Notes: generated by a model from the sequence alone, not told the origin. Positions 43,964 to 58,120 are shown, counted from the first letter of the stretch. The stretch: DNA of 64,000 nucleotides from Nitrincola alkalilacustris (GCF_008973755.1 NZ_WBOM01000008.1:62001-126000); one strand, 5' to 3'. Made by a program: numbers and translations.

Positions 43964-46900
43964 ATGGCTTATTCATATACTGAGAAGAAACGTATTCGTA
44001 AGGACTTTAGCAAGTTGCCGCAAGTTATGGATATTCCATACCTGCTCGCGACCCAGTTGGGTTCCTATCGCAAGTTTCTGCAGCAGGGAGCCGATGCGGA
44101 TACTCGCACGGACATGGGTCTCCATGCTGCGTTTAATTCCGTTTTTCCGATTGTATCCTATTCCGGAAACGCGGCGCTGGAGTACGTTGGTTACCGCCTC
44201 GGTGAACCCGCTTTTGACGTCAAGGAGTGCCAGCTGAGGGGTACAACCTACGCCGCGCCTCTGCGTGTCAAGGTACGTCTGATTATCTATGATCGCGATT
44301 CATCCACAAAAGCGGTCAAGGATATCAAGGAACAGGAAGTCTTCATGGGTGAAATGCCCCTGATGACAGATAATGGTACCTTTGTTGTCAATGGTACTGA
44401 GCGTGTTATCGTATCGCAGCTGCACCGCTCACCCGGCGTGTTCTTTGATCATGACAAAGGTAAAACACACTCATCCGGCAAGCTGCTCTATTCTGCCCGT
44501 ATTATTCCTTACCGTGGTTCCTGGCTGGATTTCGAGTTTGATCCCAAGGATGCCCTGTTTGTCCGTATCGACCGTCGTCGTAAGCTGCCGGCATCAGTGC
44601 TGCTGCGCGCGCTGGGTTATTCCACTGAAGAAGTGTTGGATATCTTCTTCGATAACACCGGCTGGACACTCGAGAAAGATGTGATCTGGATGGATCTGGT
44701 ACCTGAGCGCCTGCGTGGCGAAACCATGTCCTTCGAAATCCGCGATCCACAAGACAATGTAATCGTTGAAGCCGGTCGTCGTATCACGCCGCGTCACACG
44801 CGTCTGATGGCTCAGGCGGGCATGACACAGTTGAAAGTGCCTTCCGAATATCTGGCGGGCAAAGTGCTGGCGCATGATGTGGCTGATCCATCCAGCGGTG
44901 AGCTGATGGCAACGGCGAATACTGAGCTGACAGAAGACCTGATTGCCAAGCTGCATGTGGCTGGCATCACTCGATTCGAAACGCTGTACACCAATGAGCT
45001 GGATTGTGGTCCTTATATCTCTGATACGCTGCGCATAGACAGCACGCGTAACCAGCTTGAAGCTCTGGTCGAAATCTACCGCATGATGCGCCCTGGTGAG
45101 CCACCTACCAAGGAATCTGCGGAGTCTCTGTTTGAGAACCTCTTCTTCTCAGAAGAGCGTTATGATCTGTCTGCGGTTGGCCGCATGAAATTCAACCGTC
45201 GTCTGGGTCGTTCTGAAGAGACGGGTTCTGCGATTCTGGGTAAGGATGACATCCTGGATGTCATGAAAACCCTGATCGATATCCGTAACGGTAAAGGCCA
45301 CGTCGATGATATCGACCACCTGGGTAACCGTCGCATCCGTTCTGTCGGTGAGATGGCAGAAAACCAGTTCCGCGTCGGTCTGGTGCGTGTAGAACGTGCC
45401 GTGCGCGAACGTCTGAGCATGGCAGAGTCCGATAACCTGATGCCTCAGGATCTGATCAATGCCAAGCCGGTTGCTGCGGCTGTCAAGGAGTTCTTTGGCT
45501 CCAGCCAGCTGTCCCAGTTCATGGATCAGAACAATCCGCTGTCAGAGATCACGCACAAGCGTCGTGTCTCTGCGCTTGGTCCGGGCGGCCTGACCCGTGA
45601 GCGTGCAGGCTTCGAAGTGCGTGACGTACATCCTACGCATTACGGTCGTGTCTGCCCGATCGAGACGCCGGAAGGTCCGAACATCGGTCTGATCAACTCG
45701 CTTGCCGTGTTTGCCAGAACCAATGATTATGGCTTCCTGGAAACACCTTATCGCCAGGTTATCAATGGCAAGGTCACCGATGAGATCGATTACCTGTCAG
45801 CGATAGAAGAGAACAACTACGTTATCGCTCAGGCATCTGCCTTGATGGATGAGCAGAATCAGCTGGTTGAAGATCTCGTGGCGGTGCGTCATCAGAACGA
45901 ATTCACGGTCATGCCGAAAGACAAGGTTCAGTACATGGACGTGTCTGCTCGTCAGATCGTATCCGTTGCTGCTGCCCTGATCCCCTTCCTTGAGCACGAC
46001 GACGCCAACCGTGCCTTGATGGGCTCCAACATGCAGCGTCAGGCTGTACCGACCCTGCGTGCCGAAAAGCCACTGGTAGGTACTGGTATTGAGCGTAACG
46101 TAGCTCATGACTCAGGTGTCTGCGTGGTTGCCAAGCGCGGTGGCATGATTGAGTCAGTTGATGCTGGTCGTATCGTGGTACGTGCCAATGATGATGAGAC
46201 AGAGGCAGGTGATGCCGGTGTTGATATCTACAACCTGACCAAATATGTCCGCTCCAACCAGAACACCTGTATCAACCAGCGTCCGATTGTACGCCCGGGC
46301 GATCTTGTGGCACGTGGTGACATCATGGCTGACGGCCCGTCCGTCGACCTGGGTGAGTTGGCTCTGGGTCAGAACATGCGCATCGCATTCATGCCCTGGA
46401 ACGGTTACAACTTCGAGGACTCCATCCTGATCTCTGAGCGTGTCGTTCAGGAAGATCGCTTCACGACTATCCACATTCAGGAACTGACCTGTGTGGCGCG
46501 TGATACCAAGCTGGGGCCTGAAGAGATCACCTCCGATATTCCAAACGTCGGTGAATCAGCACTGTCCAAGCTGGATGAGTCAGGGATCGTTCACATCGGT
46601 GCCGAAGTTGGCCCGGGTGATATCCTGGTCGGTAAGGTCACGCCGAAAGGCGAGACTCAGCTGACGCCAGAAGAGAAGCTGCTGCGTGCGATCTTCGGTG
46701 AGAAGGCATCCGATGTCAAAGATACATCCCTGCGTGTCAAGGGTGGTACTGTCGGTAAGGTTATCGATGTACAGGTCTTCACACGTGATGGCGTTGAGAA
46801 GGACTCACGTGCGCGCTCCATTGAGAAGGAAGAGCTGGATAATATCCGCAAAGACCTCAATGACGAGTACCGTATTGTAGAAGATGCCACGTTTGAGCGT

Positions 46901-48064
46901 CTGGCCAAGGTCCTGACCGGATTGAAAGCCGAAGGTGGTCCAGCACTGAAGAAAGGTGATGAAATCACAGCTGAGTACCTGTCCGGACTGCGTCGTGTTG
47001 AGTGGTTCCAGATTCGAGTCGCGGACAATGAAGTCCAGGATACGCTGGAACATGCTCAGCATCAGCTCGAAGAGCGTCGCGAGAGCATGGACAAGCGCTT
47101 TGAGGACAAGAAGCGCAAACTCCAGGCGGGCGATGATCTGGCACCTGGCGTACTCAAAATCGTCAAGGTCTATGTTGCCACCAAGCGCCGAGTGCAGCCG
47201 GGTGACAAGATGGCGGGTCGTCACGGTAACAAGGGTGTCATCTCCGTTATCATGCCGGTCGAGGATATGCCCTACGACGACAACGGTGAGCCGATCGATA
47301 TCGTTCTGAACCCGCTGGGTGTACCATCGCGTATGAACGTCGGTCAGATCCTTGAAACCCATCTGGGAGCCGCAGCTAAAGGCCTTGGTCGCAAGATCAA
47401 CGGCATGCTGGAGCAGGAGCGCGAGAAGGCTGAGACGATCAGCGAACTGCGTGATTTCCTGGGCAAAATCTATAACGAAGACCATGGTGGTCTGAGTGTT
47501 GGACGTAAGGAAGATCTGGACAGCTTCACCGATAAGGAGCTGTTGGATCTGGCAAATAACCTCAGAGGCGGTGTGCCGCTTGCTTCGCCGGTATTTGATG
47601 GTGCGAAGGAGTCTGAAATCAAGGCGCTGCTGCGTTTGGGTGGACTTGATGACAGTGGCCAGATGAGGCTGTACGACGGTCGTACCGGATTGATCTTTGA
47701 TCGCCCTGTCACCGTTGGTTACATGTACATGCTGAAGTTGAACCATCTGGTTGATGACAAGATGCACGCACGCTCCACTGGTTCCTACAGTCTGGTCACA
47801 CAGCAGCCGCTGGGTGGTAAGGCGCAGTTCGGTGGCCAGCGCTTCGGTGAGATGGAGGTATGGGCACTGGAAGCTTATGGTGCCGCCTATACTCTGCAGG
47901 AGATGCTGACCGTGAAGTCGGACGATGTGAATGGTCGTACCAAGATGTATAAAAACATCGTGGATGGTGATCATCGTATGGAGCCAGGCATGCCTGAGTC
48001 GTTCAACGTATTGATCAAGGAGATTCGCTCGCTCGGTATTGATATCGAGCTGGAGAGCGATTAA
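43964..48064 (+). CDS. rpoB: RNA polymerase beta subunit
   Basis: The catalytic beta subunit is 1366 residues (E. coli 1342). The rifampicin-pocket segment [20 protein letters not shown] is present in the wild-type form, followed by [20 protein letters not shown]. The C-terminal [20 protein letters not shown] and [20 protein letters not shown] blocks are conserved. rpoC follows after a short gap, co-transcribed. Confidence 0.99.
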   Translation: MAYSYTEKKRIRKDFSKLPQVMDIPYLLATQLGSYRKFLQQGADADTRTDMGLHAAFNSVFPIVSYSGNAALEYVGYRLGEPAFDVKECQLRGTTYAAPLRVKVRLIIYDRDSSTKAVKDIKEQEVFMGEMPLMTDNGTFVVNGTERVIVSQLHRSPGVFFDHDKGKTHSSGKLLYSARIIPYRGSWLDFEFDPKDALFVRIDRRRKLPASVLLRALGYSTEEVLDIFFDNTGWTLEKDVIWMDLVPERLRGETMSFEIRDPQDNVIVEAGRRITPRHTRLMAQAGMTQLKVPSEYLAGKVLAHDVADPSSGELMATANTELTEDLIAKLHVAGITRFETLYTNELDCGPYISDTLRIDSTRNQLEALVEIYRMMRPGEPPTKESAESLFENLFFSEERYDLSAVGRMKFNRRLGRSEETGSAILGKDDILDVMKTLIDIRNGKGHVDDIDHLGNRRIRSVGEMAENQFRVGLVRVERAVRERLSMAESDNLMPQDLINAKPVAAAVKEFFGSSQLSQFMDQNNPLSEITHKRRVSALGPGGLTRERAGFEVRDVHPTHYGRVCPIETPEGPNIGLINSLAVFARTNDYGFLETPYRQVINGKVTDEIDYLSAIEENNYVIAQASALMDEQNQLVEDLVAVRHQNEFTVMPKDKVQYMDVSARQIVSVAAALIPFLEHDDANRALMGSNMQRQAVPTLRAEKPLVGTGIERNVAHDSGVCVVAKRGGMIESVDAGRIVVRANDDETEAGDAGVDIYNLTKYVRSNQNTCINQRPIVRPGDLVARGDIMADGPSVDLGELALGQNMRIAFMPWNGYNFEDSILISERVVQEDRFTTIHIQELTCVARDTKLGPEEITSDIPNVGESALSKLDESGIVHIGAEVGPGDILVGKVTPKGETQLTPEEKLLRAIFGEKASDVKDTSLRVKGGTVGKVIDVQVFTRDGVEKDSRARSIEKEELDNIRKDLNDEYRIVEDATFERLAKVLTGLKAEGGPALKKGDEITAEYLSGLRRVEWFQIRVADNEVQDTLEHAQHQLEERRESMDKRFEDKKRKLQAGDDLAPGVLKIVKVYVATKRRVQPGDKMAGRHGNKGVISVIMPVEDMPYDDNGEPIDIVLNPLGVPSRMNVGQILETHLGAAAKGLGRKINGMLEQEREKAETISELRDFLGKIYNEDHGGLSVGRKEDLDSFTDKELLDLANNLRGGVPLASPVFDGAKESEIKALLRLGGLDDSGQMRLYDGRTGLIFDRPVTVGYMYMLKLNHLVDDKMHARSTGSYSLVTQQPLGGKAQFGGQRFGEMEVWALEAYGAAYTLQEMLTVKSDDVNGRTKMYKNIVDGDHRMEPGMPESFNVLIKEIRSLGIDIELESD

Positions 48065-48133
48065 GACCTTAACTGATCACCAGGTCGGGGCCCTGTGCCC
48101 CGCCGCAGAGAACTCTGCGAGGAGCTATATAGA

Positions 48134-51100
48134 ATGAAAGATCTGCTGAATCTGCTGAAGACCCAGGGAAAATCTGAAGAGTTCGACTCGATTCGCATCA
48201 CTCTGGCATCGCCCGAGATGATCCGTTCCTGGTCTTTCGGCGAAGTGAAAAAACCTGAGACGATCAACTATCGTACGTTCAAGCCTGAGCGTGATGGCCT
48301 GTTCTGCGCGAAAATCTTTGGTCCGATCAAGGATTATGAGTGCCTGTGCGGCAAGTACAAGCGCATGAAGCACCGTGGTGTGATCTGCGAGAAGTGCGGC
48401 GTTGAAGTGACCATGACCAAAGTACGTCGTGAGCGCATGGGTCACATTGAGCTGGCATCACCTGTTGCGCACATCTGGTTCCTCAAGTCTCTGCCGTCAC
48501 GTATCGGTCTGATGCTGGATATGACACTGCGCGATATCGAGCGTGTACTGTATTTCGAATCCTTTGTGGTGATCGATCCAGGCATGACGACGCTTGAGCG
48601 TGGTCAATTGCTGAACGATGAGCAGTATTTTGATGCGCTGGAAGAGTACGGTGACGAGTTCGATGCCCGTATGGGTGCTGAAGCGGTGCATGAGTTGCTG
48701 GGTTCGATCGACCTGGAAACCGAGTGCAAGTCACTGCGCGAAGAGATTCCTCAGACCAACTCCGAGACCAAGCTGAAGAAGCTGTCCAAGCGTCTGAAAC
48801 TGATGGAGGCCTTCCTCAAGTCAGGCAACCGTCCGGAGTGGATGATCCTGCGTGTGCTGCCGGTGCTGCCGCCTGATTTGCGTCCGCTGGTACCGCTGGA
48901 TGGTGGTCGTTTCGCGACGTCGGATCTGAACGACCTGTATCGCCGCGTGATCAACCGTAACAACCGTTTGAAGCGTCTGCTGGATCTGAATGCGCCTGAT
49001 ATCATCGTGCGCAACGAGAAACGCATGCTGCAGGAATCCGTTGATGCATTGCTGGATAACGGCCGTCGCGGTCGTGCCATCACTGGCTCCAACAAGCGTC
49101 CTCTGAAATCCCTGGCTGACATGATCAAGGGTAAGCAGGGTCGTTTCCGTCAGAACCTGCTGGGTAAGCGTGTCGACTACTCTGGCCGCTCCGTTATCGT
49201 GGTAGGTCCTGCGCTGCGTCTGCATCAGTGTGGTCTGCCGAAGAAAATGGCGCTCGAGCTGTTCAAGCCTTTCATCTTCTCCAAGCTGGAGCTGCGCGGT
49301 CATGCGACCACGATCAAGGCTGCCAAGAAGATGGTTGAGCGTGAAGAGCCGCTCGTATGGGATATCCTGGACGAAGTGATCCGCGAGCATCCGGTGCTGC
49401 TGAACCGTGCACCGACCCTTCACCGTCTGGGTATTCAGGCTTTTGAGCCGGTTCTGATCGAAGGTAAGGCAATACAGCTGCACCCGCTGGTCTGTGCGGC
49501 ATACAACGCCGACTTCGACGGTGACCAGATGGCCGTGCACGTGCCGCTGACGATTGAAGCTCAGCTTGAAGCGCGTGCCCTGATGATGTCGACCAACAAC
49601 ATCCTGTCACCTGCGAACGGTGAGCCGATCATCGTACCTTCTCAGGACGTTGTACTGGGTCTGTACTACATGACGCGTGATCGTGTGGCGGCTCCGGGTG
49701 AGGGCATGGCTTTCGCGAATATCCAGGAAGTACAACGTGCGCACGGTGCCGGTGAGCTGCATCTGCATGCGCGTATCAAGGTCCGCATCCGCGAAGTGAT
49801 TCGTGATATCGAAGGCAATGTCGAAGAGATCACGGCGATTCGTGAAACGACAGCCGGTCGTGCCATGCTGTTTGATATCGTTCCTGATGGCCTGCCGTTT
49901 GAGCTGGTCAACCAGGCGATGAAGAAAAAGGCAATCTCACGCCTGCTCAACGAAGCCTATCGTCGCTGTGGTCTGAAGGATACCGTTATATTTGCCGACC
50001 AGCTGATGTACATGGGTTTCCGTCAGGCGACCATGTCTGGTGCCTCCATCGGTGTCAACGACTTCGTTATCCCGGATGAGAAGGCTGAAATCATTGCCAA
50101 AGCGGATGATGAAGTAAAAGAGATCGAGCGTCAGTTTGCCGATGGTCTGGTGACGCATGGCGAGAAATACAACAAGGTTGTGGATATCTGGTCGCGTGCC
50201 AACGAAGTGCTGGCCAAGCGCATGATGGATAATCTGAGAACCGATATGGTTGCGGACGCCGAGGGTAATGAGGTAGAGCAGGAGTCATTCAACTCCGTTT
50301 ACATCATGGCCGACTCAGGTGCGCGAGGCTCAGCCGCTCAGATTCGTCAGTTGGCTGGTATGCGTGGTCTGATGGCGAAGCCGGATGGCTCGATCATCGA
50401 GACGCCGATCGTGGCAAACTTCCGTGAAGGTCTGAACGTACTGCAGTACTTCATCTCGACTCACGGTGCGCGTAAGGGTCTTGCGGATACCGCTCTTAAA
50501 ACAGCTAACTCCGGTTATCTGACGCGTCGTCTGGTTGACGTGGCGCAGGATCTGGTCATCACCGATGACGATTGCGGTACTCTGCACGGTGTCATGGTTC
50601 AGGCCATGATCGAAGGCGGCGACGTTATCGTCAGTCTGGGTGAACGTATTCTGGGTCGTGTCGTCGCCCGCGATGTCATGGATCCGACCGATTCGGAAGT
50701 CCTGATCGAGCGCGGTACGCTGATCGATGAAGCCTGGGTACACCGTCTTGAGAATGATGAGCGCTACAGTGCGATCGATGAGATGTATGTCCGCTCGCCG
50801 ATCACCTGTGATGCCACGTATGGTATCTGTTCAAGCTGCTATGGCCGTGATCTGGCTCGTGGTCATCTGGTCAACCGTGGCGAGGCGATCGGTGTTATCG
50901 CTGCCCAGTCTATCGGTGAGCCGGGCACACAGCTGACCATGCGTACCTTCCACATCGGTGGTGCGGCATCGCGGGCAGCAGCCGTCGACAGCATTCAGAT
51001 CAAGTCAGGTGGTGAGATACGCCTGCATAACCTGAAGTTCGTTGAACGTACGGATGGCAACCTGGTGGCCACATCCCGCTCTGGTGAGCTGGGTGTTACG

Positions 51101-52357
51101 GACGAGCACGGTCGTGAGCGCGAGCGTTACAAGCTGCCTTACGGTGCGATTCTTAAAGTGAAGGAAGGCAGTGTTGTAGAACCTGGCGCTATCGTAGCAA
51201 GCTGGGATCCGCATACCCACCCGATCATCTCTGAGGTGAAAGGTAAGATCGTATTTGTCGGACTGGATGATGGTATCACCGTCAAGCGTCAGACAGATGA
51301 TCTGACGGGTCTGTCCACTGTTGAGGTCCTTGATGCCAAGGATCGTCCACAGGCGGGTAAAGAGATCCGTCCGATGATCAAGCTGGTGGATCACGCAGGT
51401 AAAGACCTGTGCTACCCGGGTACCGAAATGCCTGCGCAGTATCTGTTGCCACCCAAGGCTATCGTCAACCTGGGAGATGGCGCAGAAGTGCAGCTCGGTG
51501 ACGTACTGGCGCGTATTCCACAGGAAGGTACGGTCAACAAGGATATCACCGGTGGTCTGCCACGTGTTGCCGACCTCTTCGAGGCGCGTAAGCCGAAAGA
51601 GTATGCGATTCTGGCAGAGATCTCCGGTACCGTTTCCTTTGGTCGTGAAACCAAGGGTAAGCGTCGTGTCCTGATTACACCGCACGATGGTACTGATCCA
51701 GTCGAGATCATGATCCAGAAGTGGCGTAACCTGAACGTATTCGAAGGTGAATCAGTCGAGAAGGGCGAGGTTATCTCCGATGGCCCATCCAATCCGCACG
51801 ATATACTGCGGATCCTCGGCGTGAATGCACTGGCGCGCTATATCGTCAGTGAGATTCAGGACGTTTATCGCCTGCAGGGTGTAACCATCAACGATAAGCA
51901 CATCGAAGTGATCGTTCGCCAGATGGTGCGTAAGGTTGAGATTGCCGAATCGGGTGACTCCAACTTTATTCAGGGCGATCAGGTTGAGTATATCGCCGTA
52001 CGTCTTGAGAACGAGCGTTTGCTGGCTGAGGGTAAATTCCCTGCCAAATACGAACGCGTACTGTTGGGTATTACCAAGGCATCTCTGGCAACAGAGTCCT
52101 TCATCTCAGCAGCTTCCTTCCAGGAAACTACGCGTGTACTGACGGAAGGTGCGGTCAATGGTCGCAGTGATGCCCTGCGCGGATTGAAAGAGAACGTGGT
52201 CGTGGGTCGTCTGATCCCGGCCGGAACAGGTCTGGCTTATCACAGCGAGCGCAAGCGCAAGCGCAAGATGGGTCAGGAAGGCGGCGGTGTTAGTGCTGAA
52301 GAGGTCCAGCAGGCGTTGACCGAGGCTTTGAACTCGGCGATGTCCAGCTCTGACTAA
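48134..52357 (+). CDS. rpoC: RNA polymerase beta' subunit
   Basis: The beta' subunit is 1407 residues, the same as E. coli. It has the N-terminal zinc site ([20 protein letters not shown]), the catalytic magnesium loop [12 protein letters not shown], the trigger-loop region and the second zinc site ([19 protein letters not shown]). The frame is open upstream to 48095, but ATG 48134 gives the canonical MKDLLNLLK with GAGGAG about ten bases upstream. It ends at a strong terminator. Confidence 0.99.
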   Translation: MKDLLNLLKTQGKSEEFDSIRITLASPEMIRSWSFGEVKKPETINYRTFKPERDGLFCAKIFGPIKDYECLCGKYKRMKHRGVICEKCGVEVTMTKVRRERMGHIELASPVAHIWFLKSLPSRIGLMLDMTLRDIERVLYFESFVVIDPGMTTLERGQLLNDEQYFDALEEYGDEFDARMGAEAVHELLGSIDLETECKSLREEIPQTNSETKLKKLSKRLKLMEAFLKSGNRPEWMILRVLPVLPPDLRPLVPLDGGRFATSDLNDLYRRVINRNNRLKRLLDLNAPDIIVRNEKRMLQESVDALLDNGRRGRAITGSNKRPLKSLADMIKGKQGRFRQNLLGKRVDYSGRSVIVVGPALRLHQCGLPKKMALELFKPFIFSKLELRGHATTIKAAKKMVEREEPLVWDILDEVIREHPVLLNRAPTLHRLGIQAFEPVLIEGKAIQLHPLVCAAYNADFDGDQMAVHVPLTIEAQLEARALMMSTNNILSPANGEPIIVPSQDVVLGLYYMTRDRVAAPGEGMAFANIQEVQRAHGAGELHLHARIKVRIREVIRDIEGNVEEITAIRETTAGRAMLFDIVPDGLPFELVNQAMKKKAISRLLNEAYRRCGLKDTVIFADQLMYMGFRQATMSGASIGVNDFVIPDEKAEIIAKADDEVKEIERQFADGLVTHGEKYNKVVDIWSRANEVLAKRMMDNLRTDMVADAEGNEVEQESFNSVYIMADSGARGSAAQIRQLAGMRGLMAKPDGSIIETPIVANFREGLNVLQYFISTHGARKGLADTALKTANSGYLTRRLVDVAQDLVITDDDCGTLHGVMVQAMIEGGDVIVSLGERILGRVVARDVMDPTDSEVLIERGTLIDEAWVHRLENDERYSAIDEMYVRSPITCDATYGICSSCYGRDLARGHLVNRGEAIGVIAAQSIGEPGTQLTMRTFHIGGAASRAAAVDSIQIKSGGEIRLHNLKFVERTDGNLVATSRSGELGVTDEHGRERERYKLPYGAILKVKEGSVVEPGAIVASWDPHTHPIISEVKGKIVFVGLDDGITVKRQTDDLTGLSTVEVLDAKDRPQAGKEIRPMIKLVDHAGKDLCYPGTEMPAQYLLPPKAIVNLGDGAEVQLGDVLARIPQEGTVNKDITGGLPRVADLFEARKPKEYAILAEISGTVSFGRETKGKRRVLITPHDGTDPVEIMIQKWRNLNVFEGESVEKGEVISDGPSNPHDILRILGVNALARYIVSEIQDVYRLQGVTINDKHIEVIVRQMVRKVEIAESGDSNFIQGDQVEYIAVRLENERLLAEGKFPAKYERVLLGITKASLATESFISAASFQETTRVLTEGAVNGRSDALRGLKENVVVGRLIPAGTGLAYHSERKRKRKMGQEGGGVSAEEVQQALTEALNSAMSSSD

Positions 52358-52380
52358 AAAACAGACAACATTTGACGTGA

Positions 52381-52410
52381 GGGGCCGGAATTGTTTAAAA
52401 TTCCGGCCCT
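52381..52410 (+). terminator. Terminator after rpoC
   Basis: GGGCCGGAATT and AATTCCGGCCC form an 11-bp perfect stem with a six-base loop, 24 bases after the rpoC stop. The 3' flank TCTTG is only modestly U-rich. Confidence 0.7.
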
Positions 52411-52483
52411 CTTGTAGGCTGGGTAGAAAATTATCCGGTTTTTTATTATATGGTGCTTAATAACCAAAGGTGGAGTTTGCTGA

Positions 52484-52858
52484 ATGGCAACAATTAACCA
52501 GTTGGTACGCAAGCCGCGCAAGCGCAAAGTACAGCCAAGTGATGTACGCGCTCTGCAGGCATGTCCACAACGTCGTGGCGTGTGTACCCGTGTTTATACT
52601 ACAACACCGAAGAAGCCGAACTCGGCGCTGCGTAAAGTCTGCCGTGTGCGACTGACCAACGGCTACGAAGTTTCTTCATACATCGGTGGTGAAGGACATA
52701 ACCTGCAGGAACACTCCGTGGTCCTGATTCGTGGTGGTCGTGTAAAGGATCTGCCAGGTGTGCGTTACCACACCGTCCGTGGTTCCCTGGACTGCTCAGG
52801 CGTGAATGACCGTAAACAGGCTCGTTCCAAGTACGGTACCAAGCGTCCTAAGTCCTGA
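52484..52858 (+). CDS. rpsL: 30S ribosomal protein S12
   Basis: S12 lines the decoding centre. The 124-residue protein has [17 protein letters not shown] and [17 protein letters not shown], both with the lysines expected of a streptomycin-sensitive allele. It is the first gene of the str operon. GGTGGAG precedes the ATG. No confident promoter was found in the 126 bases after rpoC. Confidence 0.98.
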   Translation: MATINQLVRKPRKRKVQPSDVRALQACPQRRGVCTRVYTTTPKKPNSALRKVCRVRLTNGYEVSSYIGGEGHNLQEHSVVLIRGGRVKDLPGVRYHTVRGSLDCSGVNDRKQARSKYGTKRPKS

Positions 52859-52994
52859 TTCGTTGCTCCTGAGGCGAAGTGAACCAGTTTTGCACCTACG
52901 GGTCATACTGTCCGCTGGGCCGAAGGACGATAAGAGTAAGGACAGGTGTCGTTGACATCCTGACTAACCTGAAGACCTTTTTAAAATTATTTGA

Positions 52995-53474
<480 letters not shown>

Positions 53475-53492
53475 TCTTCAGGGGGTTGTGTC

Positions 53493-55586
53493 GTGGCTCG
53501 TAAAACGCCGCTTAACAGATACCGCAATATCGGTATCTGCGCACACGTTGATGCTGGTAAGACAACGACTACTGAACGTGTGCTTTTCTATACAGGTCTG
53601 TCTCACAAGATCGGTGAGGTGCACGATGGTGCAGCTACAACTGACTGGATGGAACAGGAGCAGGAGCGTGGTATAACTATCACCTCTGCTGCGATCACCA
53701 CTTTCTGGAGTGGTATGGCCAAGCAGTTTGAAGAGCACCGTATCAATATCATCGATACCCCGGGCCACGTCGACTTCACTATCGAAGTCGAGCGTTCGCT
53801 GCGTGTTCTCGATGGCGCTGTTGTCGTGCTGTGTGCATCATCGGGCGTTCAGCCTCAGACTGAGACCGTCTGGCGTCAGGCCAATAAATATGAAGTGCCC
53901 CGCATGGTATTCGTCAACAAGATGGACCGTGCAGGCGCGGACTTCTTCCGAGTTGAGGATCAGCTGAATAAGCGTCTGAATGTTACTACCGTGCCAATCA
54001 ATTTCCCGATTGGTGCCGAAGATAACTTTACAGGTGTTGTTGATCTGCTCGCGATGAAGTCCATCATCTGGAATGAAGCCGATCAGGGTATGACGTTCCA
54101 GTTGGAAGAGATTCCTGCTGAGCTTCAGGGTAAAGCCGAAGAGCTGCGTGAGCAGTTGACTGAAGCGGCGGCTGAAGCAACAGAAGAGCTGATGGATAAG
54201 TACCTGGAAACAGGTGAGCTGACACTTGAAGAGATCAAGTTCGGTCTGCGCAAGCGCACACTGAGCAACGAGATCGTTCTGATGCTGTGTGGTTCAGCAT
54301 TCAAGAATAAGGGTGTACAGGCTGTTCTTGATGCTGTCATTGAATACCTGCCGTCTCCGACAGAGGTCAAGGCGATTGAAGGTACTCTGGACGACAAGGC
54401 GGAAACTCTGGCAACACGTGAGGCAGATGACTCTGCTCCATTTGCTGCGCTGGCCTTCAAAATAGCGACCGATCCGTTTGTTGGTACGTTGACATTTATC
54501 CGCGTCTACTCTGGCGTGCTCAACTCGGGTGACAGTGTTTACAACTCTGTTAAAGAGAAGAAAGAGCGCGTTGGGCGTATGGTGCAGATGCACGCCAACT
54601 CCCGTGAAGAGATCAAAGAGGTTCGTGCTGGTGACATCGCCGCCGTTATCGGTCTGAAAGATGTTTCCACTGGTGATACGCTGTGTGATCTGGATAACAA
54701 GATAGTTCTGGAGCGCATGGAATTTCCTGAGCCAGTTATCTCGGTTGCTGTTGAGCCGAAATCCAAAGCGGATCAGGAAAAAATGGGTATAGCACTGGGC
54801 AAGTTGGCTCAGGAAGATCCCTCTTTCCGTGTTCATACCGACGAAGAGAGTGGTCAGACCATCATCTCCGGCATGGGTGAGCTGCACCTGGATATCATCG
54901 TCGATCGTATGCGCCGTGAATTCAAGGTTGAAGCCAACATCGGGAAACCTCAGGTTGCCTACCGTGAGAAGATTCGCAAGCCGGTTGTAGCTAACCATAA
55001 ATTTGCGCGTCAATCCGGTGGTCGTGGGCAGTATGGTCACGTCGTCGTCGAGTTCAGCCCGAGTGATGAAGAGGGTCTTGAGTTCCTGAACGAGATCGTT
55101 GGTGGTACGATTCCAAAGGAATATATCCCGGCGGTTGAGAAGGGTATTGAAGAGCAGATGAAAAACGGCGTTATTGCCGGTTATCCGCTCATCGGCCTGA
55201 AGGCGCGTCTGTATGATGGTTCCTTCCATGAGGTTGACTCCAGCGAGATGGCGTTTAAGATTGCAGCCTCTCAAGCTCTGAAAAAATACGCGATGGAAGC
55301 TAGTCCGTGTCTGCTTGAGCCAATGATGAAGGTTGAAGTGGTAACGCCTGAGGAATACATGGGTGACGTGATGGGCGACCTTAACCGTCGTCGTGGTCTT
55401 GTTCAGGGTATGGAAGATACCATTTCCGGCAAGGTCATCACAGCTCAGGTTCCGCTGGGTGAGATGTTTGGTTATGCAACCGATCTGCGATCAGCTTCGC
55501 AGGGGCGGGCGACTTACTCTATGGAGTTCGAATGCTACGCAGAGGCGCCTAACAACATCGCTGAAGCTGTAATGAAGCATAACTGA
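53493..55586 (+). CDS. fusA: Elongation factor G
   Basis: EF-G is the GTPase that drives translocation. The 697-residue protein has the P-loop AHVDAGKT (residues 17-24), the switch DTPGHVDF, the NKMD guanine motif and domains II-V, including [12 protein letters not shown] in domain IV. It uses a GTG start behind AGGGGG, 18 bases after rpsG, and precedes tuf copy 2 by 34 bases. Confidence 0.99.
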   Translation: MARKTPLNRYRNIGICAHVDAGKTTTTERVLFYTGLSHKIGEVHDGAATTDWMEQEQERGITITSAAITTFWSGMAKQFEEHRINIIDTPGHVDFTIEVERSLRVLDGAVVVLCASSGVQPQTETVWRQANKYEVPRMVFVNKMDRAGADFFRVEDQLNKRLNVTTVPINFPIGAEDNFTGVVDLLAMKSIIWNEADQGMTFQLEEIPAELQGKAEELREQLTEAAAEATEELMDKYLETGELTLEEIKFGLRKRTLSNEIVLMLCGSAFKNKGVQAVLDAVIEYLPSPTEVKAIEGTLDDKAETLATREADDSAPFAALAFKIATDPFVGTLTFIRVYSGVLNSGDSVYNSVKEKKERVGRMVQMHANSREEIKEVRAGDIAAVIGLKDVSTGDTLCDLDNKIVLERMEFPEPVISVAVEPKSKADQEKMGIALGKLAQEDPSFRVHTDEESGQTIISGMGELHLDIIVDRMRREFKVEANIGKPQVAYREKIRKPVVANHKFARQSGGRGQYGHVVVEFSPSDEEGLEFLNEIVGGTIPKEYIPAVEKGIEEQMKNGVIAGYPLIGLKARLYDGSFHEVDSSEMAFKIAASQALKKYAMEASPCLLEPMMKVEVVTPEEYMGDVMGDLNRRRGLVQGMEDTISGKVITAQVPLGEMFGYATDLRSASQGRATYSMEFECYAEAPNNIAEAVMKHN

Positions 55587-55620
55587 TTAACTTACTAATT
55601 CTGATTAAGAGGATTTAGCC

Positions 55621-56814
55621 GTGGCTAAGAAAGCATTTGAACGTAACAAGCCGCACGTCAACGTAGGAACCATTGGTCACGTTGACCACGGTAAGACAAC
55701 TCTGACTGCTGCGCTGACGCGCGTTTGTTCAGAAGTGTGGGGTGGCGCTGCCGTAGCATTTGACGGTATCGACAACGCACCGGAAGAGCGTGAGCGTGGT
55801 ATCACCATCTCCACATCCCACGTTGAGTATGAATCAGAAGTGCGTCACTACGCGCACGTTGACTGCCCAGGCCACGCTGACTATGTGAAAAACATGATCA
55901 CCGGTGCTGCGCAGATGGATGGCGCGATTCTGGTTTGTTCCGCTGCTGATGGCCCGATGCCACAGACGCGTGAGCACATCCTGCTGTCACGTCAGGTTGG
56001 TGTACCTTACATCGTTGTGTTCATGAACAAAGCGGACATGGTTGACGACGAAGAGCTGCTGGAACTGGTTGAGATGGAAGTGCGTGAGCTTCTGGATCAG
56101 TACGAGTTCCCGGGCGACGACACGCCGATCATCGTTGGTTCTGCGCTGATGGCGCTGAATGGCCAGGATGACAATGGCATGGGCACTACTGCTGTGAAGA
56201 AGCTGGTTGAGACTCTTGACCAGTACATTCCTCAGCCAGAGCGTGCAATCGACAAGCCATTCCTGATGCCGATTGAAGACGTGTTCTCAATCTCTGGTCG
56301 TGGTACGGTTGTTACCGGTCGTGTTGAGCGTGGTATCGTCAACACAGGTAACGAAGTTGAGATCGTGGGTATTCGCCCAACGACCAAGACGACTGTTACA
56401 GGTGTAGAGATGTTCCGTAAGCTGCTGGACGAAGGTCGTGCAGGTGAGAACATCGGTGCGCTGCTGCGTGGCACCAAGCGTGACGACGTTGAGCGTGGTC
56501 AGGTTCTGGCCAAGCCGGGTTCAATCACTCCGCACACCAAGTTTGAAGGCGAAGTGTACATTCTGAGCAAGGAAGAGGGTGGTCGTCACACGCCATTCTT
56601 CAAGGGCTACCGTCCACAGTTCTACTTCCGTACAACTGACGTGACAGGTGCTTGTGAGCTGCCAGAAGGCGTTGAGATGGTTATGCCAGGAGATAACGTA
56701 CAGATGTCCGTTACCCTGATTGCACCGATCGCGATGGAAGAAGGTCTGCGCTTTGCGATCCGTGAAGGCGGTCGTACAGTAGGTGCTGGTGTTGTAGCGA
56801 AAATCCTCGACTGA
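55621..56814 (+). CDS. tuf: Elongation factor Tu, copy 2
   Basis: This 397-residue protein is identical to copy 1. It is in the tufA position at the end of the str operon and starts with GTG behind AAGAGG, whereas copy 1 starts with ATG. DNA identity with copy 1 breaks off one base after the stop codon, the pattern expected when gene conversion homogenises only the coding region. A strong terminator follows. Confidence 0.99.
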   Translation: MAKKAFERNKPHVNVGTIGHVDHGKTTLTAALTRVCSEVWGGAAVAFDGIDNAPEERERGITISTSHVEYESEVRHYAHVDCPGHADYVKNMITGAAQMDGAILVCSAADGPMPQTREHILLSRQVGVPYIVVFMNKADMVDDEELLELVEMEVRELLDQYEFPGDDTPIIVGSALMALNGQDDNGMGTTAVKKLVETLDQYIPQPERAIDKPFLMPIEDVFSISGRGTVVTGRVERGIVNTGNEVEIVGIRPTTKTTVTGVEMFRKLLDEGRAGENIGALLRGTKRDDVERGQVLAKPGSITPHTKFEGEVYILSKEEGGRHTPFFKGYRPQFYFRTTDVTGACELPEGVEMVMPGDNVQMSVTLIAPIAMEEGLRFAIREGGRTVGAGVVAKILD

Positions 56815-56838
56815 TCATCTGATTAGCCAGAGAAATTC

Positions 56839-56865
56839 AAAAAACCCTCTCCGGAGGGTTTTTTT
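56839..56865 (+). terminator. Intrinsic terminator of the str operon
   Basis: AAAAAACCCTC and GAGGGTTTTTT form an 11-bp stem with the four-base loop TCCG and a seven-base T run, 24 bases after tuf copy 2. It is the clearest intrinsic terminator in the window. Confidence 0.93.
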
Positions 56866-56948
56866 ATACCTCAATGGCATATCAAATGGTAGAAAGGGCA
56901 GTTTATTCTCCACATCAGGCGATCTGGTTAAAAATAAACCATTTATTC

Positions 56949-56977
56949 TTGACGCTGGGGCAGGGGCTGAGTAAAAT
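56949..56977 (+). promoter_or_regulatory. Promoter of the S10 operon
   Basis: TTGACG (56949-56954), a 17-base spacer and TAAAAT (56972-56977), followed by the GC-containing discriminator TTGCGTCCC, lie about 60 bases upstream of rpsJ. With the preceding terminator this makes S10 an independent transcription unit. Confidence 0.8.
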
Positions 56978-57046
56978 TTGCGTCCCTTCTTGTAAGGGGA
57001 GGTCGGCTATTGCCGTTATGAAACTAACTGGAATTGCGTGATCAGA

Positions 57047-57358
57047 ATGCAGAACCAAAAAATCAGAATTCGTCTGAAGGCGTTTGATCATCGCCTGATC
57101 GACTCATCCGCGCAGGAGATTGTTGAAACTGCAAAGCGGACGGGTGCGCAGGTGCATGGTCCGATCCCACTTCCTACTCGCAAAGAACGTTTCACCATCC
57201 TGGTTTCACCGCATGTCAATAAAGATGCGCGCGATCAGTATGAGATTCGTACTCACAAGCGCGTTCTGGATATCGTCGAGCCAACCGAAAAAACGGTTGA
57301 TGCTTTGATGAAGCTGGATCTTGCAGCGGGTGTTGAAGTGCAGATTAGCCTGGGCTAA
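57047..57358 (+). CDS. rpsJ: 30S ribosomal protein S10
   Basis: S10 (NusE) is a ribosomal protein and a NusB-binding antitermination factor. From ATG 57047 it is 103 residues and begins [19 protein letters not shown], as in E. coli; the frame also has a GTG at 57038. The leader from the promoter is only about 60 nucleotides, far shorter than the E. coli S10 leader through which L4 acts. A 112-base gap follows before rplC. Confidence 0.97.
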   Translation: MQNQKIRIRLKAFDHRLIDSSAQEIVETAKRTGAQVHGPIPLPTRKERFTILVSPHVNKDARDQYEIRTHKRVLDIVEPTEKTVDALMKLDLAAGVEVQISLG

Positions 57359-57470
57359 TAGAGTACTGCGCAGAATTAATTACTTTAATGAAGCGCTATT
57401 TGTGGAATGCTCTGCAAAGGGCAGCCGTAGTGGGTGACAGCCCCGTACACAACTGGCAAGAGGTATAAAT

Positions 57471-58109
57471 ATGTCTGTAGGACTTATCGGACGTAAAGCG
57501 GGTATGACCCGTGTCTTCACAGAAGATGGCGTGTCCGTGCCAGTCACCGTCATCGAGGTTGATCCGAACCGCGTGACTTGCGTCAAAACTGTCGATACTG
57601 ATGGTTATGCTGCTGTACAGGTTACCACTGGTGCTAAAAAGGCAAATCGCCTTTCCAAGGCAGCAGCTGGCAACTTTGCTAAAGCAGGCGTTGAAGCAGG
57701 ACGTGGTTTGTGGGAGTTCCGCCTCACAGGTGATGAAGAAATCAACGTTGGCGATTCGCTGACAGTTGAGCGCTTCGAAGCAGGTCAGAAAATTGATGTT
57801 ACCGGTCAATCCAAAGGTAAGGGCTTTCAGGGCGGTGTTAAGCGCTGGAACTTCCGTACTCAGGATGCGACTCACGGTAACTCACTGTCTCACCGTGCTC
57901 CGGGTTCCATTGGTCAGTGTCAGACTCCGGGACGTGTGTTCAAGGGTAAAAAGATGGCCGGTCATATGGGTGCAGAGCGTTGTACTGTGCAGACACTTGA
58001 AGTGGTGCGCGTAGACGCTGAACGTAACCTGCTGCTGGTAAAAGGTGCCGTTCCTGGCGCTACTGGCGGTGACGTCATCGTTAAACCTGCTGTTAAAGCA
58101 CGCGGCTGA
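57471..58109 (+). CDS. rplC: 50S ribosomal protein L3
   Basis: L3 is a primary assembly protein near the peptidyl transferase centre. The 212-residue protein begins [14 protein letters not shown] and contains the [20 protein letters not shown] loop with the glutamine that is methylated by PrmB in E. coli. CAAGAGG precedes the ATG. Confidence 0.98.
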   Translation: MSVGLIGRKAGMTRVFTEDGVSVPVTVIEVDPNRVTCVKTVDTDGYAAVQVTTGAKKANRLSKAAAGNFAKAGVEAGRGLWEFRLTGDEEINVGDSLTVERFEAGQKIDVTGQSKGKGFQGGVKRWNFRTQDATHGNSLSHRAPGSIGQCQTPGRVFKGKKMAGHMGAERCTVQTLEVVRVDAERNLLLVKGAVPGATGGDVIVKPAVKARG

Positions 58110-58120
58110 AGGGGTTTATC

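Noticed and set aside
46805..47974. Minus-strand open frame of 389 codons inside rpoB
   Set aside because: Antisense shadow of rpoB; composition is atypical and no domain is visible.
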